This document shows positions 34,170 to 44,357 of a stretch of 64,000 bases of DNA, piece after piece (position 1 is the stretch's first letter; each line of letters opens with the position of its first letter). The translations under genes were made by a program, and so were the position numbers. The DNA is taken from positions 44,773-108,772 of the forward strand of contig NZ_VBSN01000022.1 of assembly GCF_006149045.1 (NCBI RefSeq), in the 5' to 3' direction. Below the pieces are notes generated by a model, which saw only the letters and a program-made list of their open reading frames with translations, was not told the origin of the DNA and did no database searches. The stretch comes from Dyadobacter flavalbus. GTDB lineage: Bacteria; Bacteroidota; Bacteroidia; Cytophagales; Spirosomataceae.

Positions 34170-35270
34170 TTATTTCTTGACAATGGCATATTCACCCATA
34201 ACCGGATAATGGTCAGAGTGCTTGATTTTATTATAAGTGATAAAATCTGTCAGCCGCAAATTGCCGGAACTGTAAAACTGATGATCAATCCGGATGAAAT
34301 AAGGAAGATGATTGTATGTAAAACCGAATCCGTTTCCTTTTTCTTCAAAACTGTTGTTCAGCAGCTTGCGCATACGTCCGTAAACATATCCATACGGAAC
34401 TTCATTAAAATCACCGCAGACAATAATGGGATAAGGTGAAGCTTTTACCCAGGATTCTAGCACCCTGACTTCCATGGAGCGTCGCGTAAAACCACGCTTC
34501 ATTTGCCGCAAAGTAGTTTTGCTTTCTTTCTTCACTCCTTCCATTTCCTTTTGGCTAACCAGATTGCCAAGCTGAAGCGTCATTGAATAAAGATGTAAGG
34601 CAATGATCCTGACCGTATCCGATTTTATTTTAATATCTGCCTGGATCATACCGTTCTGCGATTCAAAAATGGTATCCCGGCTGGCAATAATCGGGAATTT
34701 GGAAAAAACGGCAAGGCCTGAATACGCTTTGTTCTGCTGCTTGCGTGTTTTATTGTAAAACACATAATACTGATAGCCTTTCTTGCGCAGCGCATCGTTG
34801 ACACTGAACAGATTCGAGCTGTTGTCGTAATATTCAGGCATGCACAGAATATCCGCCTGACTGTTGCTTACCCACGCCTTCATTTCCCGGATGTGTCTTT
34901 TTACATAAGGTAATTTGATATCCGAGTCACGCTGAAAAACGTGTGTATTGTAGTTCATTACTTTAAAAGTCTTTTCATTTTCAGCAGAATCGCTGTTTTT
35001 GCTGCCGAATGCATAGGTCCGCGGAAGAAAAATACCGCCTGCAAGCAGCATGGTCAGCGGTAAAAATGCTTTTCTGGCATCGGCAATGAGCCATACCGGA
35101 AGACTGACCATGTGAACAATAATCACAACCGGAAAAGACATCATCATAAATCCGGCGAGCCAGCCGCCAAAAGGAATCCATAAAATCAGAATGTAAATAA
35201 CAAGCGTATAAAAGGCAAAACATTTATACAAAAACCACAAGAATCTTATTATCCCTTTCATTAAATCCAA
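34170..35270 (-). CDS. Membrane-anchored endonuclease/exonuclease/phosphatase-family protein
   Basis: A 366-residue protein with two or three N-terminal hydrophobic segments (within residues 8-85) followed by an EEP-fold domain (~100-366). Family landmarks are present: KVMNYNTHVF (metal-binding Asn), an acidic ILCMPEYYD, GDFNEVPYG (catalytic Asp and Asn) and the terminal KHSDHYPVMGEY with the catalytic Asp-His pair. Known members cleave phosphodiesters in nucleic acids, lipids or small molecules; the substrate here is unknown. The catalytic part is probably outside the cytoplasm. It converges on the DUF4907 gene and is divergent from rimP. Confidence 0.87.
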   Translation of the reverse strand: MDLMKGIIRFLWFLYKCFAFYTLVIYILILWIPFGGWLAGFMMMSFPVVIIVHMVSLPVWLIADARKAFLPLTMLLAGGIFLPRTYAFGSKNSDSAENEKTFKVMNYNTHVFQRDSDIKLPYVKRHIREMKAWVSNSQADILCMPEYYDNSSNLFSVNDALRKKGYQYYVFYNKTRKQQNKAYSGLAVFSKFPIIASRDTIFESQNGMIQADIKIKSDTVRIIALHLYSMTLQLGNLVSQKEMEGVKKESKTTLRQMKRGFTRRSMEVRVLESWVKASPYPIIVCGDFNEVPYGYVYGRMRKLLNNSFEEKGNGFGFTYNHLPYFIRIDHQFYSSGNLRLTDFITYNKIKHSDHYPVMGEYAIVKK

Positions 35271-35326
35271 ATTGATTTTTTCACAAAAATAGGTGAAGGA
35301 TATGGATTTGGGGTAAGTATCTTAAC

Positions 35327-35357
35327 TTGTACAAATGATAAAATATTTTTATCTTTG
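35327..35357 (+). promoter_or_regulatory. Promoter of the rimP-nusA-infB operon
   Basis: TTG at 35327-35329 and TATCTTTG at 35350-35357 match the Bacteroidota TTG/TANNTTTG promoter, with a 20-base spacer. Transcription would start near 35364, leaving a leader of about 65 bases that contains a terminator-like hairpin. Confidence 0.7.
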
Positions 35358-35385
35358 CAAATAATTCTATTTTGATCAATTGATT

Positions 35386-35410
35386 GAGGGGGTCTTAAAT
35401 CCCCTTTTTT
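35386..35410 (+). promoter_or_regulatory. Terminator-like hairpin in the rimP leader
   Basis: GAGGGG pairs with CCCCTT across an 8-9-base loop and is followed by a T run, all between the promoter and the rimP start. It is either a leftover terminator or a control point inside the leader. Confidence 0.55.
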
Positions 35411-35428
35411 ATTTGCAGTAAGCCATAC

Positions 35429-35911
35429 ATGACAATAAAAGAGCAGTTAGAAGCAATGCTTGCGCCCCTTTTGGATGAAGGCAATTGTTTTCTTGTTGAT
35501 ATAATTATCAAACCTTCCAAGGTAAGTCAAAAAATAACGATTCTTGCTGACAGTGACGAAGGTATTACCATTCAGCAGTGTACCTCCATCAGCAGAAGAC
35601 TGGCAAAGCAACTGGAAGAACAGGATTTTTTTGCAGAAGCCTATACACTTGAAGTTTCTTCGCCGGGATTGGACCAGCCTCTTGTTTTACCACGCCAGTA
35701 TAAAAAGAATATTGGAAGAAACCTGAAGGTTGCGCTGAAACAGGGTGAAACCATATCGGGAACGTTGCTGGAATCCGATGATGCAAGCATTTTGCTGCAG
35801 TTGCCCCAGCCGAAAAAGAAGTCGAAGGTTCCTGCAGATGAAAGTGAATTGATACGCAGAATTTCGCTGGAAGATATTTCAAAAGCGTTAATTGAGATTT
35901 CTTTCAAATAA
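35429..35911 (+). CDS. rimP: Ribosome maturation factor RimP
   Basis: A 160-residue protein needed to mature the 30S ribosomal subunit. It has the N-terminal alpha/beta domain (~1-85) with DEGITIQQCTSISRRLAKQL and the family signature YTLEVSSPGLDQPL near residue 72, followed by the SH3-like C-terminal domain (~90-160). It is the first gene of the conserved rimP-nusA-infB operon, 82 bases ahead of nusA. Its leader carries a hairpin that could regulate the operon. Confidence 0.95.
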   Translation: MTIKEQLEAMLAPLLDEGNCFLVDIIIKPSKVSQKITILADSDEGITIQQCTSISRRLAKQLEEQDFFAEAYTLEVSSPGLDQPLVLPRQYKKNIGRNLKVALKQGETISGTLLESDDASILLQLPQPKKKSKVPADESELIRRISLEDISKALIEISFK

Positions 35912-35993
35912 GTACACCTCAGATCACATCTGATTTGTAATGAATTATATAATATGTATAACTTAGTATCAGCAAATATTCTATAACATAACA

Positions 35994-37235
35994 ATGGATA
36001 GCGGAATATTAATTGAGTCATTTGCGGAGTTCGCCACCTCAAAAAACATTGATCGTCCTACCATGATCAGCGTTTTGGAAGAAGTATTTCGTACCATGAT
36101 TCGTAAAAAATACGGAACAGACGATAACTTTGATGTTATTATAAACCCTGAAAGCGGTGATCTGGAAATGTGGCGTACACGCGAAATTGTGGACGACAAT
36201 TCAGAAGACATCTGGGATTACAACAAAATTCCTCTTTCCGAAGCAAGAAGGATACAAAGTGATTTTGAAGTAGGCGAAGAAGTTGCAGAAGAAGTTAAAC
36301 TGGTTGAATTCGGCCGCAGGCTTGTTCAGACCGCACGTCAGACGCTGATCCAGAAAATAAAGGACATGGAAAAAGAAATCATGTTCGAGAAATACAAGGA
36401 TCAGGTCGGAGAAATGATTACCGGCGAAGTTTATCAGACGCTGAGGCATGAAGTCATTATTGTGGATTCCGAAGGCAATGAACTTTCGCTTCCTCGTACC
36501 GAGCAGATTTCCAAAGACCGTTTCCGCAAGGGCGAGTCAGTCAAATCTGTAATCCATAAAGTGGAGATGAACAACGGATCTCCGAAGATAACTTTGTCAA
36601 GAACTTCACCGGTTTTTCTTGAAAGATTGTTTGAAATTGAGATTCCTGAAATATACGATGGAATTATTTCGGTACGACGTGTTGTTCGTGAACCAGGGGA
36701 ACGTGCCAAAGTTGCCGTAGAATCCTATGACGACCGCATTGATCCGGTGGGAGCTTGTGTAGGAATGAAAGGTTCAAGGATTCACTCGATTGTACGTGAG
36801 CTTGGCAACGAAAACATTGATGTCATTAATTATACCGACAACCTTGAATTGCTGATCAGCAGAGCATTGAGCCCGGCAAAAGTAAGTTCCATGCAGATTG
36901 ACCGTGATGCAAAGCGTGTTTCGGTATTCCTTAAACCGGATCAGGTTTCCCTTGCAATCGGTAAAGGCGGACAGAACATCAAACTTGCAGGCAAACTGGT
37001 CGGAATGGAAATTGATGTTTTCCGGGATATTGAAGAGCATAATGATGAAGACGTCGATCTGACTGAATTCTCGGATGAAATTGACGAATGGATTATCAGT
37101 GAACTGCACAAAATAGGCCTTGATACCGCCAAAAGTGTTCTTGCCCTTAATAAAGAAGAACTTGTCAGAAGAACCGACCTCGAGGAAGCAACCGTGGAAG
37201 AAATTCTGGATATTCTTCGAAAAGAATTTGAATAG
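35994..37235 (+). CDS. nusA: Transcription termination/antitermination factor NusA
   Basis: A 413-residue RNA-polymerase-binding protein that controls pausing, termination and antitermination. Domain order is standard: N-terminal RNAP-binding domain (~1-125), S1 domain (~130-200), KH1 and KH2 (~230-345, with VGACVGMKGSRI and AIGKGGQNIKLAGKL as the GxxG loops) and a short acidic C-terminal helix-hairpin-helix region. It has one such C-terminal unit, unlike the two of E. coli NusA. It lies between rimP and infB. Confidence 0.97.
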   Translation: MDSGILIESFAEFATSKNIDRPTMISVLEEVFRTMIRKKYGTDDNFDVIINPESGDLEMWRTREIVDDNSEDIWDYNKIPLSEARRIQSDFEVGEEVAEEVKLVEFGRRLVQTARQTLIQKIKDMEKEIMFEKYKDQVGEMITGEVYQTLRHEVIIVDSEGNELSLPRTEQISKDRFRKGESVKSVIHKVEMNNGSPKITLSRTSPVFLERLFEIEIPEIYDGIISVRRVVREPGERAKVAVESYDDRIDPVGACVGMKGSRIHSIVRELGNENIDVINYTDNLELLISRALSPAKVSSMQIDRDAKRVSVFLKPDQVSLAIGKGGQNIKLAGKLVGMEIDVFRDIEEHNDEDVDLTEFSDEIDEWIISELHKIGLDTAKSVLALNKEELVRRTDLEEATVEEILDILRKEFE

Positions 37236-37305
37236 TAACAACCGGCAAAATTATGCTTGCAGCTGATTTTGCCACAATGCAAAACTTTTTCTACTAATTG
37301 CTAAT

Positions 37306-40300
37306 ATGGCAGAAGATAAAATGATGCGCCTTAGCCAAGTGGCACGGATCCTGAACGTAGGAATTACTACGATCGTGGATCATCTGTCTGCCAAAGGGTA
37401 TAAGGTGGAAAGTAATCCAAATACAAAAATAAACTCCGATCAGATTGAATTTCTTGCAAAAGATTTTAAATCTGATGATCTGAAATCATCTCTTTCCTTT
37501 AAACCTGCTCCGGTGGAAGCTCCGGCAGAAGTTAAAGAGAACAAGGTCAAAAGTGACGTGGACGAAATCCTGTATTTCAGGAACACTACGTTGAAAGAAG
37601 CCGAAGAGAAACCGCTTGTTGAAGAAAAGGCACCGGCACAGCCTGCATTTGAAAATCGTCTGCCCGGAATCAAGGTTGTTGGGAAAATCGATTTGAATGC
37701 CAAAAGACCAGCACCAGCACCACAACCGGAACCAGCACCAAAGCCTGTTGCAGCGGAAGAGCCGAAAAAAGCAGAAGAAATCATACCGGAAGTTGTAAAA
37801 GCAGCCGCTCCGGAACCTGTTACAGAAAATAAAGAAGCGGCTCCGGCTCCGGTTGAACCAAAAGAAGAGGTAAAAGCAGAAGTTGCAGCGCCTGCTGAAC
37901 AAAAACTGCCTGAGCCGAAAGTTGAGCCTGTTGCTGAAAAAGCGCCGGAACCAGTTATAGAACAACCTAAGATAGCATTGCCAGGAATAGAACCCGCTGT
38001 TGTGGAAGAAGTTGTCCCTGTATTGCCGACTGCGCCGGTTGCAGAACAGGTTATTGCTGCGGAACCAGCGCCGGTTGCAGAAGCACCAGCCGCAATTAAG
38101 GAAGAGCCGAAAGTAGCTGCCGTAACTGAAACTCCTGTTGTGAACGAAGTTCCTGCGGAAGGGGAACTGATTGAAGCCCGGGGCGAACAGTTACGCGGAT
38201 TAAGGGTTGTCGGTAAAATCGAGCTTCCAGCCGATAAAGCAAAGAAAAAAGACCCTGTTGCGTCCAGCAGCGATACAGCCGCAGATAAAAAACGCCGCCG
38301 AAAAAGAAAAAGAATCCGCGACGGAGCAACAGTAGGCAGTGAAAGTCAAAATCGCCCGGCAGCAACTGCAGCAGCAGCTACGCCGGAAGCCAATGCAAAT
38401 ACTGCCGGCAGACCCAAAGAAGCCAATGTTCCGCCTGCTTCCAACAGAACAGGAACAGGTAACAGAACAAATAACAACAATACAAATACCGGAACCGCAA
38501 CTACGACTCCTGCTGCCGGTAATGCAGGAAATGCTGCACCAAAAACCGGGACAAACCGTCCTGCTGGTGGTAACGGCAATAATAACAGTAACAACAATCG
38601 CCGGGGCGGAAAAAGAGACGAGGTTTCCGACAAAGAAGTTTCTGATAACATCAAGGCTACAATGGCCCGTATGGGTGGTGGAAATACCAAAAGTACAGCT
38701 CGTGGAAAAGGCCCCCGCCGCCGTGACCGTGGCGACCAGAATGATCCGAACGGACTGGGCTCGGAAGAAACAAAAGTATTGCGCGTAACTGAATTCGTTT
38801 CTGCAAATGACCTTGCTTCGTTAATGGACGTTACCGTTCAGGAAGTAATTTCAGTTTGTATGAGCATGGGCATGTTTGTTTCCATCAACCAGCGTCTCGA
38901 TGCAGAAGCAATTACCTTTATTGCAGATGAATTCGGCTTTGAAGTTGCATTTATTTCTGCTGAGGAAGAAGTCCAGAATGATGTTCAGGAGGAAGTAGAT
39001 GATGAAGAGAGCTTGCAGGAACGTGCACCGATTGTTACCATCATGGGTCACGTCGATCATGGTAAAACATCCCTTCTGGATTATATCCGTCAGGAAAACG
39101 TTGCCAGCGGTGAAGCCGGTGGAATTACGCAGCACATCGGTGCATATAGCGTTAAAACCAAAACCGGAAAACAGGTAACATTCCTGGATACGCCCGGTCA
39201 CGAAGCATTTACGGCCATGAGGGCGCGTGGTGCCAAAGTTACCGACGTTGTTATTATCGTGATTGCAGCAGACGACAGCGTGATGCCGCAAACACGTGAA
39301 GCCATCAATCACGCGCAGGTTGCAGGCGTTCCTATCGTTTTTGCATTCAGTAAAGTAGACAAGCCGGGCGCAAATACCGAAAAGATCCGTGAAGAACTTG
39401 CCAATATGAACCTTCTGGTGGAAGAATGGGGCGGTAAATACCAGACTCAGGAAATTTCTTCCAAATCCGGAATGGGTATTGATGAACTTCTGGAAAAAGT
39501 ATTGTTAGAAGCCGAATTGCTTGAACTGAAAGCCAATCCGAACCGCCGTGCGATCGGAACGGTTGTTGAAGCTTCTCTCGATAAAGGTCGCGGATATGTT
39601 ACTACGATTCTTGTTCAGACCGGAACATTGAAAGTAGGAGATGTAGTTCTGGCCGGCGCGCATTTCGGTAAAGTAAAAGCAATGACGGATTATCTTGGAA
39701 GAAGGCTGAAAACGGCCGGTCCATCCATGCCGGTTCAGTTGCTTGGGCTTAGCGGAGCTCCGCAAGCCGGTGATCGCTTCAACGTCTTCGAAAATGAACG
39801 CGATGCAAGAGACATTGCAACAAAACGTGAACAGATTCAAAGAGAGCAGTCAATTCGTACCCGCAAGCATATTACGCTGGAAGAAATTGGCCGTCGTAAA
39901 GCAATCGGAAGTTTCCGCGAGTTGAACCTGATTGTCAAAGGTGACGTGGACGGATCGGTTGAAGCACTTTCGGATTCCTTGCTGCAGCTTTCAACTTCGG
40001 AAGTTCAGGTTAACATCATTCACAAGGCAGTTGGTCAGATTTCTGAATCTGATGTAAACCTTGCGATTGCTTCCGATGCGATTATTGTTGGTTTCCAGGT
40101 GCGTCCTTCGTCCAATGCCAAGAAAATGGCAGAACAGGATCAGATCGAAATACGCCATTACTCGGTTATTTACAACGCCATTGAGGAAATCAAAGATGCC
40201 ATGACGGGTATGCTTGCTCCGACAATCGAGGAAATTATTACGGGTAACATCGAAATTCGTGAAGTATTCAAAATCAGCCGGATTGGTACCATTGCAGGTT

Positions 40301-40527
40301 GCTATGTAACAGACGGTTATGTAAAACGCAATAACAAAATCCGTGTGATTCGTGACGGTATCGTGTTGTTTACCGGTGAAATCGACTCGCTGAAACGTTA
40401 CAAAGATGATGTTCAGGAAGTAAGAAACGGTTACGAATGTGGTTTGAGCATCAAGAATTACAATGACATCGAAGTGGGTGACATTATTGAAAGCTTTGAA
40501 CTTCGTGAAGTAAAAAGAACGCTTTAA
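37306..40527 (+). CDS. infB: Translation initiation factor IF-2
   Basis: A 1073-residue GTPase that brings initiator tRNA to the 30S subunit. The first ~55 residues form the IF2-N fold ([20 protein letters not shown]). Residues ~60-460 are a low-complexity extension rich in Ala, Pro and Glu, then Asn/Thr/Gly-rich with basic patches, typical of Bacteroidota IF-2. A second IF2-N-like segment precedes the G domain, where [10 protein letters not shown] (G1, near residue 582), DTPGHEAF (G3) and SKVD (G4) are intact. Domains II to IV follow. It ends the operon and is followed by a strong terminator. Confidence 0.97.
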   Translation: MAEDKMMRLSQVARILNVGITTIVDHLSAKGYKVESNPNTKINSDQIEFLAKDFKSDDLKSSLSFKPAPVEAPAEVKENKVKSDVDEILYFRNTTLKEAEEKPLVEEKAPAQPAFENRLPGIKVVGKIDLNAKRPAPAPQPEPAPKPVAAEEPKKAEEIIPEVVKAAAPEPVTENKEAAPAPVEPKEEVKAEVAAPAEQKLPEPKVEPVAEKAPEPVIEQPKIALPGIEPAVVEEVVPVLPTAPVAEQVIAAEPAPVAEAPAAIKEEPKVAAVTETPVVNEVPAEGELIEARGEQLRGLRVVGKIELPADKAKKKDPVASSSDTAADKKRRRKRKRIRDGATVGSESQNRPAATAAAATPEANANTAGRPKEANVPPASNRTGTGNRTNNNNTNTGTATTTPAAGNAGNAAPKTGTNRPAGGNGNNNSNNNRRGGKRDEVSDKEVSDNIKATMARMGGGNTKSTARGKGPRRRDRGDQNDPNGLGSEETKVLRVTEFVSANDLASLMDVTVQEVISVCMSMGMFVSINQRLDAEAITFIADEFGFEVAFISAEEEVQNDVQEEVDDEESLQERAPIVTIMGHVDHGKTSLLDYIRQENVASGEAGGITQHIGAYSVKTKTGKQVTFLDTPGHEAFTAMRARGAKVTDVVIIVIAADDSVMPQTREAINHAQVAGVPIVFAFSKVDKPGANTEKIREELANMNLLVEEWGGKYQTQEISSKSGMGIDELLEKVLLEAELLELKANPNRRAIGTVVEASLDKGRGYVTTILVQTGTLKVGDVVLAGAHFGKVKAMTDYLGRRLKTAGPSMPVQLLGLSGAPQAGDRFNVFENERDARDIATKREQIQREQSIRTRKHITLEEIGRRKAIGSFRELNLIVKGDVDGSVEALSDSLLQLSTSEVQVNIIHKAVGQISESDVNLAIASDAIIVGFQVRPSSNAKKMAEQDQIEIRHYSVIYNAIEEIKDAMTGMLAPTIEEIITGNIEIREVFKISRIGTIAGCYVTDGYVKRNNKIRVIRDGIVLFTGEIDSLKRYKDDVQEVRNGYECGLSIKNYNDIEVGDIIESFELREVKRTL

Positions 40528-40564
40528 GAATAGTACAGAAGAAGAATCTTCTTTTTAAATAATA

Positions 40565-40606
40565 CAAAAACAGCCTGCACCAAATTGGTAGCAGGCTGTT
40601 TTCATT
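40565..40606 (+). terminator. Intrinsic terminator of the rimP-nusA-infB operon
   Basis: A perfect 10-bp stem (AACAGCCTGC at 40569-40578 with GCAGGCTGTT at 40591-40600, 12-base loop) is followed by a T run. It lies 41 bases after the infB stop. On the minus strand it could also end the tRNA transcript. Confidence 0.88.
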
Positions 40607-40626
40607 CAATTGCTCTGATAAATCCG

Positions 40627-40701
40627 TAGGAAGTAGCGGGTTCGAACCGCTGACCTCCGCCCTGTCAAGGCGGCGCTCTGAACCAGCTGAGCTAACCTCC
40701 T
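40627..40701 (-). tRNA. tRNA-Val (anticodon GAC)
   Basis: The minus strand folds into a full 75-base cloverleaf: acceptor AGGAGGT paired with ACTTCCT (one G-T), D arm GCTC/GAGC, anticodon stem CCGCC/GGCGG with loop TTGACAG, a 5-base variable loop, and T arm AGCGG-TTCGAAC-CCGCT. The anticodon is GAC, reading GUC and GUU. The discriminator is A and CCA is not encoded. It lies downstream of the Atg22-type transporter gene on the same strand and may be co-transcribed with it. Confidence 0.95.
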
Positions 40702-40722
40702 TTTTAATTTCTCAATATTAAA

Positions 40723-42051
40723 TCAATTTTTATTACGCTCCAATTCTAAGCGGTAAACTTTTCGGGAAGGAATGCGATAAAGTAAAATCAGCCCGATAAT
40801 AAAGATGACCAGCAAAGCCAAAATACTGTTCCGCATGCTTCCGGTAAGTTGCTCCACCGTTCCGTAAATAAATGTCCCGATTACAATGGCCAGCTTTTCG
40901 GTAACATCGTAAAAACTGAAATAAGAAGCAGTATCCGGCGTATTTTCCGGGATCAGTTTGGAATAAGTAGAACGTGAAAGCGATTGAATACCGCCCATCA
41001 CCATCCCGACTGCACAGGCTACAAAGTAGAATTCAACAGCTTCCGTAGTGTAATAAGCCGCCGTGCAAATGCCAATCCAGATGGCAACGCCGATCATCAA
41101 TGCATGGATGTTCCCGATTTTGCCGGAAAGCCATGCAAAAGCAAACGACCCGATAATTCCAACAATCTGAATGAGTAAAACAGTGATGATCAGGCTTTGT
41201 GAAGGCAGTTTCAATTCTGTTGCTCCGAAAATGGTTGCCACGTACATAACGGTTCTCAGTCCCATTGTATAAATAAAAAATGCGCTTAAAAACTTAGAAA
41301 GATAAAGCTGATGCTTTACCTGAAAAAATACTTTTCTGAGTTCCTTAAAACCATTGAATACCGGATTGTCAGCATTACGATTTCCAGAACTGCCGGAAGG
41401 TAAATAACGGAAGGGAATCTGCGCAAAAAGTATCCACCAGAGTCCGACGGTGAAAAAGGAAATCCTTGCAGGAAGCGATTTCTGGGTTATGCCGTAAAAG
41501 TCAGGCGCAAGAACCATACTAAGATTAAATAACAGCAGCAAAACACTTCCAAGATAACCTAGTGAAAATCCGCGGGCACTGTAACGGTCAAAGTTATCTT
41601 CTGTTGCGATTTCCGGAAGGTAAGAATCGTAAAATACAATACTCCCGCTCCATCCGACCAGACTCAGTCCAAACAGGAAAACGGACGGAATCAGTGTTTC
41701 CTTTGTAAAAAAATACAAAAGCATGCAGCTGACCGCGCCCAGATAGCAGAAAAACTGCATAAACCGCTTCTTCTTACCGGTATAATCCGCAATGCCGGTG
41801 CATAAAGGAATCAAAAGTGCCGTGATCAGAAAGGCAGCGGAAACGGTATAGGAAAAAAGCACTGAACTTTTGATCTGGTTTCCGAAGAAGCTGATGTCCG
41901 GCGTTCCGGATGCGCTTAATGCAGTAGCGCTGAAATAAACAGGAAAAATACTGGAGACAATAACAAGTGCATGAACAGAATTGGCCCAGTCATACATACA
42001 CCAGGCATTTATTATCAGAGGATCGTTTTTCTTCATCAGAGCAAATTTCAT
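40723..42051 (-). CDS. Atg22/UMF1-type MFS transporter
   Basis: A 442-residue membrane protein with about 12 hydrophobic helices. The start INAWCMYDWANSVHALVIVS is the mark of the Atg22-like (UMF1) branch of the major facilitator superfamily, and GIADYTGKKKRFM after helix 2 is the MFS loop motif. Yeast Atg22 exports amino acids from the vacuole; bacterial substrates are unknown. An internal ATG at 42036 (MKKNDPLI) is an equally good start, since a terminator hairpin ends just 13 bases from the upstream ATG. Confidence 0.88.
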   Translation of the reverse strand: MKFALMKKNDPLIINAWCMYDWANSVHALVIVSSIFPVYFSATALSASGTPDISFFGNQIKSSVLFSYTVSAAFLITALLIPLCTGIADYTGKKKRFMQFFCYLGAVSCMLLYFFTKETLIPSVFLFGLSLVGWSGSIVFYDSYLPEIATEDNFDRYSARGFSLGYLGSVLLLLFNLSMVLAPDFYGITQKSLPARISFFTVGLWWILFAQIPFRYLPSGSSGNRNADNPVFNGFKELRKVFFQVKHQLYLSKFLSAFFIYTMGLRTVMYVATIFGATELKLPSQSLIITVLLIQIVGIIGSFAFAWLSGKIGNIHALMIGVAIWIGICTAAYYTTEAVEFYFVACAVGMVMGGIQSLSRSTYSKLIPENTPDTASYFSFYDVTEKLAIVIGTFIYGTVEQLTGSMRNSILALLVIFIIGLILLYRIPSRKVYRLELERNKN

Positions 42052-42054
42052 ACA

Positions 42055-42088
42055 AAATAAGAAAAGCGGCAGATTTAATCCGCCGCTT
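42055..42088 (-). terminator. Terminator after the small lipoprotein gene
   Basis: Read on the minus strand, AAGCGGC pairs with GCCGCTT (42082-42088 with 42064-42070), with additional GAT/ATC pairing inside, and a T-rich run follows. It separates the lipoprotein gene from the transporter gene. Confidence 0.7.
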
Positions 42089-42118
42089 GCTAAACAATTT
42101 GCAAAAATACCGTTTCTG

Positions 42119-42577
42119 TTATTTTATTACCGGCTCAAAAACCATAATCGTTTCCTGATCCACACCGTTTACCGGCATTACACTTTTTAATCTTAGCTTG
42201 CTGCTGGTCAATTCCTCGACTCCGAATGCACCTGAAAAGCCTGAAATCTTGATATCCAGCGTTTTATTATCATTGATCAGATACCAGGTTCCTCCATTGA
42301 TCACTTGCTTTGAACCCTGATCAATGGCTTTTGTAACATTATTTTGTAAAAACTGAATGTCCATTACTTCCTTGATTGCTCTTGTCTGCGTGTTCAGTTG
42401 GTTAAATGAAATGTCATTCCCGGAAAGGTCTGTAACTGTTTTCATTCGCCATGGATAATTGATAAGTATTTTATCCTTTTCTGTAAGATCAGGCGTTTCG
42501 TTCTTCTCGTTATCTTTACTGCATCCCAGCAAAAACATTGTTAAAAATAGTGGTGTAAAAAGGAGCAATCGTCTCAT
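42119..42577 (-). CDS. Small lipoprotein, possibly lipocalin-like
   Basis: A 152-residue protein with a clear lipoprotein signal (MRRLLLFTPLFLTMFLLGCS, Cys 19 as lipid site). The mature part is beta-rich with NYPWRMKTVTDLSGNDI, GGTWYLINDNKTLDIKI and ELTSSKLRLKSV, a pattern seen in lipocalin-like lipoproteins of Bacteroidota. I cannot name the family with confidence. It is probably anchored to the outer membrane. A terminator separates it from the transporter downstream, so it is likely its own unit. Confidence 0.7.
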   Translation of the reverse strand: MRRLLLFTPLFLTMFLLGCSKDNEKNETPDLTEKDKILINYPWRMKTVTDLSGNDISFNQLNTQTRAIKEVMDIQFLQNNVTKAIDQGSKQVINGGTWYLINDNKTLDIKISGFSGAFGVEELTSSKLRLKSVMPVNGVDQETIMVFEPVIK

Positions 42578-42707
42578 ATCAGTTTAATTTATGTTTCAAT
42601 GCAATGTTTATTCCGTTACCGGTATTTATGTACTCCGAAAATTGAAGTTTTCAGAAAAACTCCGGTAACGTATGTTGCAAAGTAACGAATTTGTCCGGTC
42701 AATTCTT

Positions 42708-44339
42708 ATGATCCATTTTAGGAAGATGCGTGTCAGCACTTTTGCAGCTTTTTTTATCATGCTGATGAAATATCCATGCACGTTGTTTGCACAGGATTGT
42801 GAAACCGGATTTGTACTAACGCCGGTCAGCAGCAACAATCAAATTGAGTGGTCAAAATTCCCGGAGTTTTCCCTGCCGTTCAAGATCATTTATAACGCTC
42901 CAAGATTTGGCGATACACAGTCACAACCGTTAAAACATGGTTTCAGTCATCTGGCAACATACAGCGGAAATGAACCCGGATCTTTGAATCCCGCAAACCG
43001 GGCAATGATTTGGTACGGCGTGGCTACTTCCAGCGGTAACCAGCCATGGGCAGACAATGTGCTGCGAAGTCCCTGGGGAAATGATACGGCCGCGTACCGG
43101 AATTACTGGGATCATTATGCCGCAACTGTTCCGGATGCGGATATTGTATGTCTGGATATTGAGCGCATGCAGCGGGAAGACCGGGACATTCTGGCACTGA
43201 AAACCAATAACCAGATTCCTCAGCAATACCGCAGCCTTTCCGACGCCGATTTTCTTTTTACCTACAAAAAAGACATGCGTTGGTGGTATTCGGAATCCAT
43301 AAAACGGCTGAAAATGAAGTTTCCGAATGTGCAGGTTTCCAGTTACAGCGATGTGCCTGTCCGGAATACATGGCTGAATATTACTTCCAACAGCTGGCAG
43401 GACTGGACCACCAATCTTGCAAGAACGCATTATCTTGCGCAGGATGATGCCGGCAAAATCGGCGGCAGTTTTTACAATGCGCTGGATTTTCTGACACCTT
43501 CGCCCTATTATTATTACGGTTATGACCATCCGATCGGCAAAGATTACTTGTCTTATCTTTTGTTTAACATAGAGGCCAACAGGGCGTGGAGTGACAAGCC
43601 TGTAATTCCTTTTGTATGGATGCGGGTACACGACAGTTATGATCCGGATACTCCGTTTATTTCGTCATTCATGGCTGAGGCAACTGCAATCTTTCCGTTT
43701 TTTTCCGGCGCGAAAGGGCTTTGGCTTTGGGAAAACCCGTTTTTTCCAGGAACGCGTCAGGAAAATTATGCTCCGTATGAACACTTTATCTACGGACTTT
43801 ACAGGTTATCGGCGTTTAAAGATATGTTTGAAGGAGACTATGAACTTGTCATTCCGCAATCCGCACGTGATCATATGGAACTGCAGAATCCGGTTTGGCG
43901 CGGCGTTGTAAAAGAAAACAATATTCTGATTGCAGCACAGAACCCGTATGCCGCCGACAATGAACAAACGGAAATTACGGTTTATTATAAAAACTGGTAT
44001 AAAACCATCAGCCTGAAAGGAAAACAGGTTTTTCTCTGCAAATTTGACCTGAATGACACTGTAAATGGAACCGAGCCATTTTTGTCTGATGTCAATGTTT
44101 ATGCAAATCCGGTCCAGTATGAGCTGAATGTTGTGCTTACCGGAATCAACGGTGTTACCGACGTTTACTTTTCATTGCTGAATAAAAACGGACAAACTGT
44201 TTTGCAAAAAAACCTTAAAGCTGTAAACGGACAGACAAAAGACGTTATAAATCTGCCGAAACTTTCCTCTGGCATATATTTTGCCCGCTTCACAAGTCAT
44301 ACCAAAACAATTATCAAAAAGGTAATTGTTCATCAATAG
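42708..44339 (+). CDS. T9SS-secreted protein of unknown function (543 aa)
   Basis: The start at 42708 gives a signal peptide (hydrophobic core VSTFAAFFIMLMKYP, cleavage near LFAQ); ATG 42726 is an alternative. Residues up to ~440 form a large domain with many aromatic residues, with alternating strands such as DADIVCLDIERM and YYYYGYDHPIGKDYLSYLLF that suggest a TIM-barrel hydrolase-like fold, but I do not recognise a family. The last ~85 residues are a T9SS type A sorting domain (NPVQYELNVVLTG, LSSGIYFARFTSH, IIKKVIVHQ). It should be secreted to the cell surface or medium. The next gene begins 18 bases later. Confidence 0.75.
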   Translation: MIHFRKMRVSTFAAFFIMLMKYPCTLFAQDCETGFVLTPVSSNNQIEWSKFPEFSLPFKIIYNAPRFGDTQSQPLKHGFSHLATYSGNEPGSLNPANRAMIWYGVATSSGNQPWADNVLRSPWGNDTAAYRNYWDHYAATVPDADIVCLDIERMQREDRDILALKTNNQIPQQYRSLSDADFLFTYKKDMRWWYSESIKRLKMKFPNVQVSSYSDVPVRNTWLNITSNSWQDWTTNLARTHYLAQDDAGKIGGSFYNALDFLTPSPYYYYGYDHPIGKDYLSYLLFNIEANRAWSDKPVIPFVWMRVHDSYDPDTPFISSFMAEATAIFPFFSGAKGLWLWENPFFPGTRQENYAPYEHFIYGLYRLSAFKDMFEGDYELVIPQSARDHMELQNPVWRGVVKENNILIAAQNPYAADNEQTEITVYYKNWYKTISLKGKQVFLCKFDLNDTVNGTEPFLSDVNVYANPVQYELNVVLTGINGVTDVYFSLLNKNGQTVLQKNLKAVNGQTKDVINLPKLSSGIYFARFTSHTKTIIKKVIVHQ

Positions 44340-44357
44340 TATTTTCTTGTTAAGCTT

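Noticed and set aside
37486..38788. Long frames on both strands within infB
   Set aside because: They arise from the repetitive Ala/Pro/Glu and Asn/Thr codons of the IF-2 extension.
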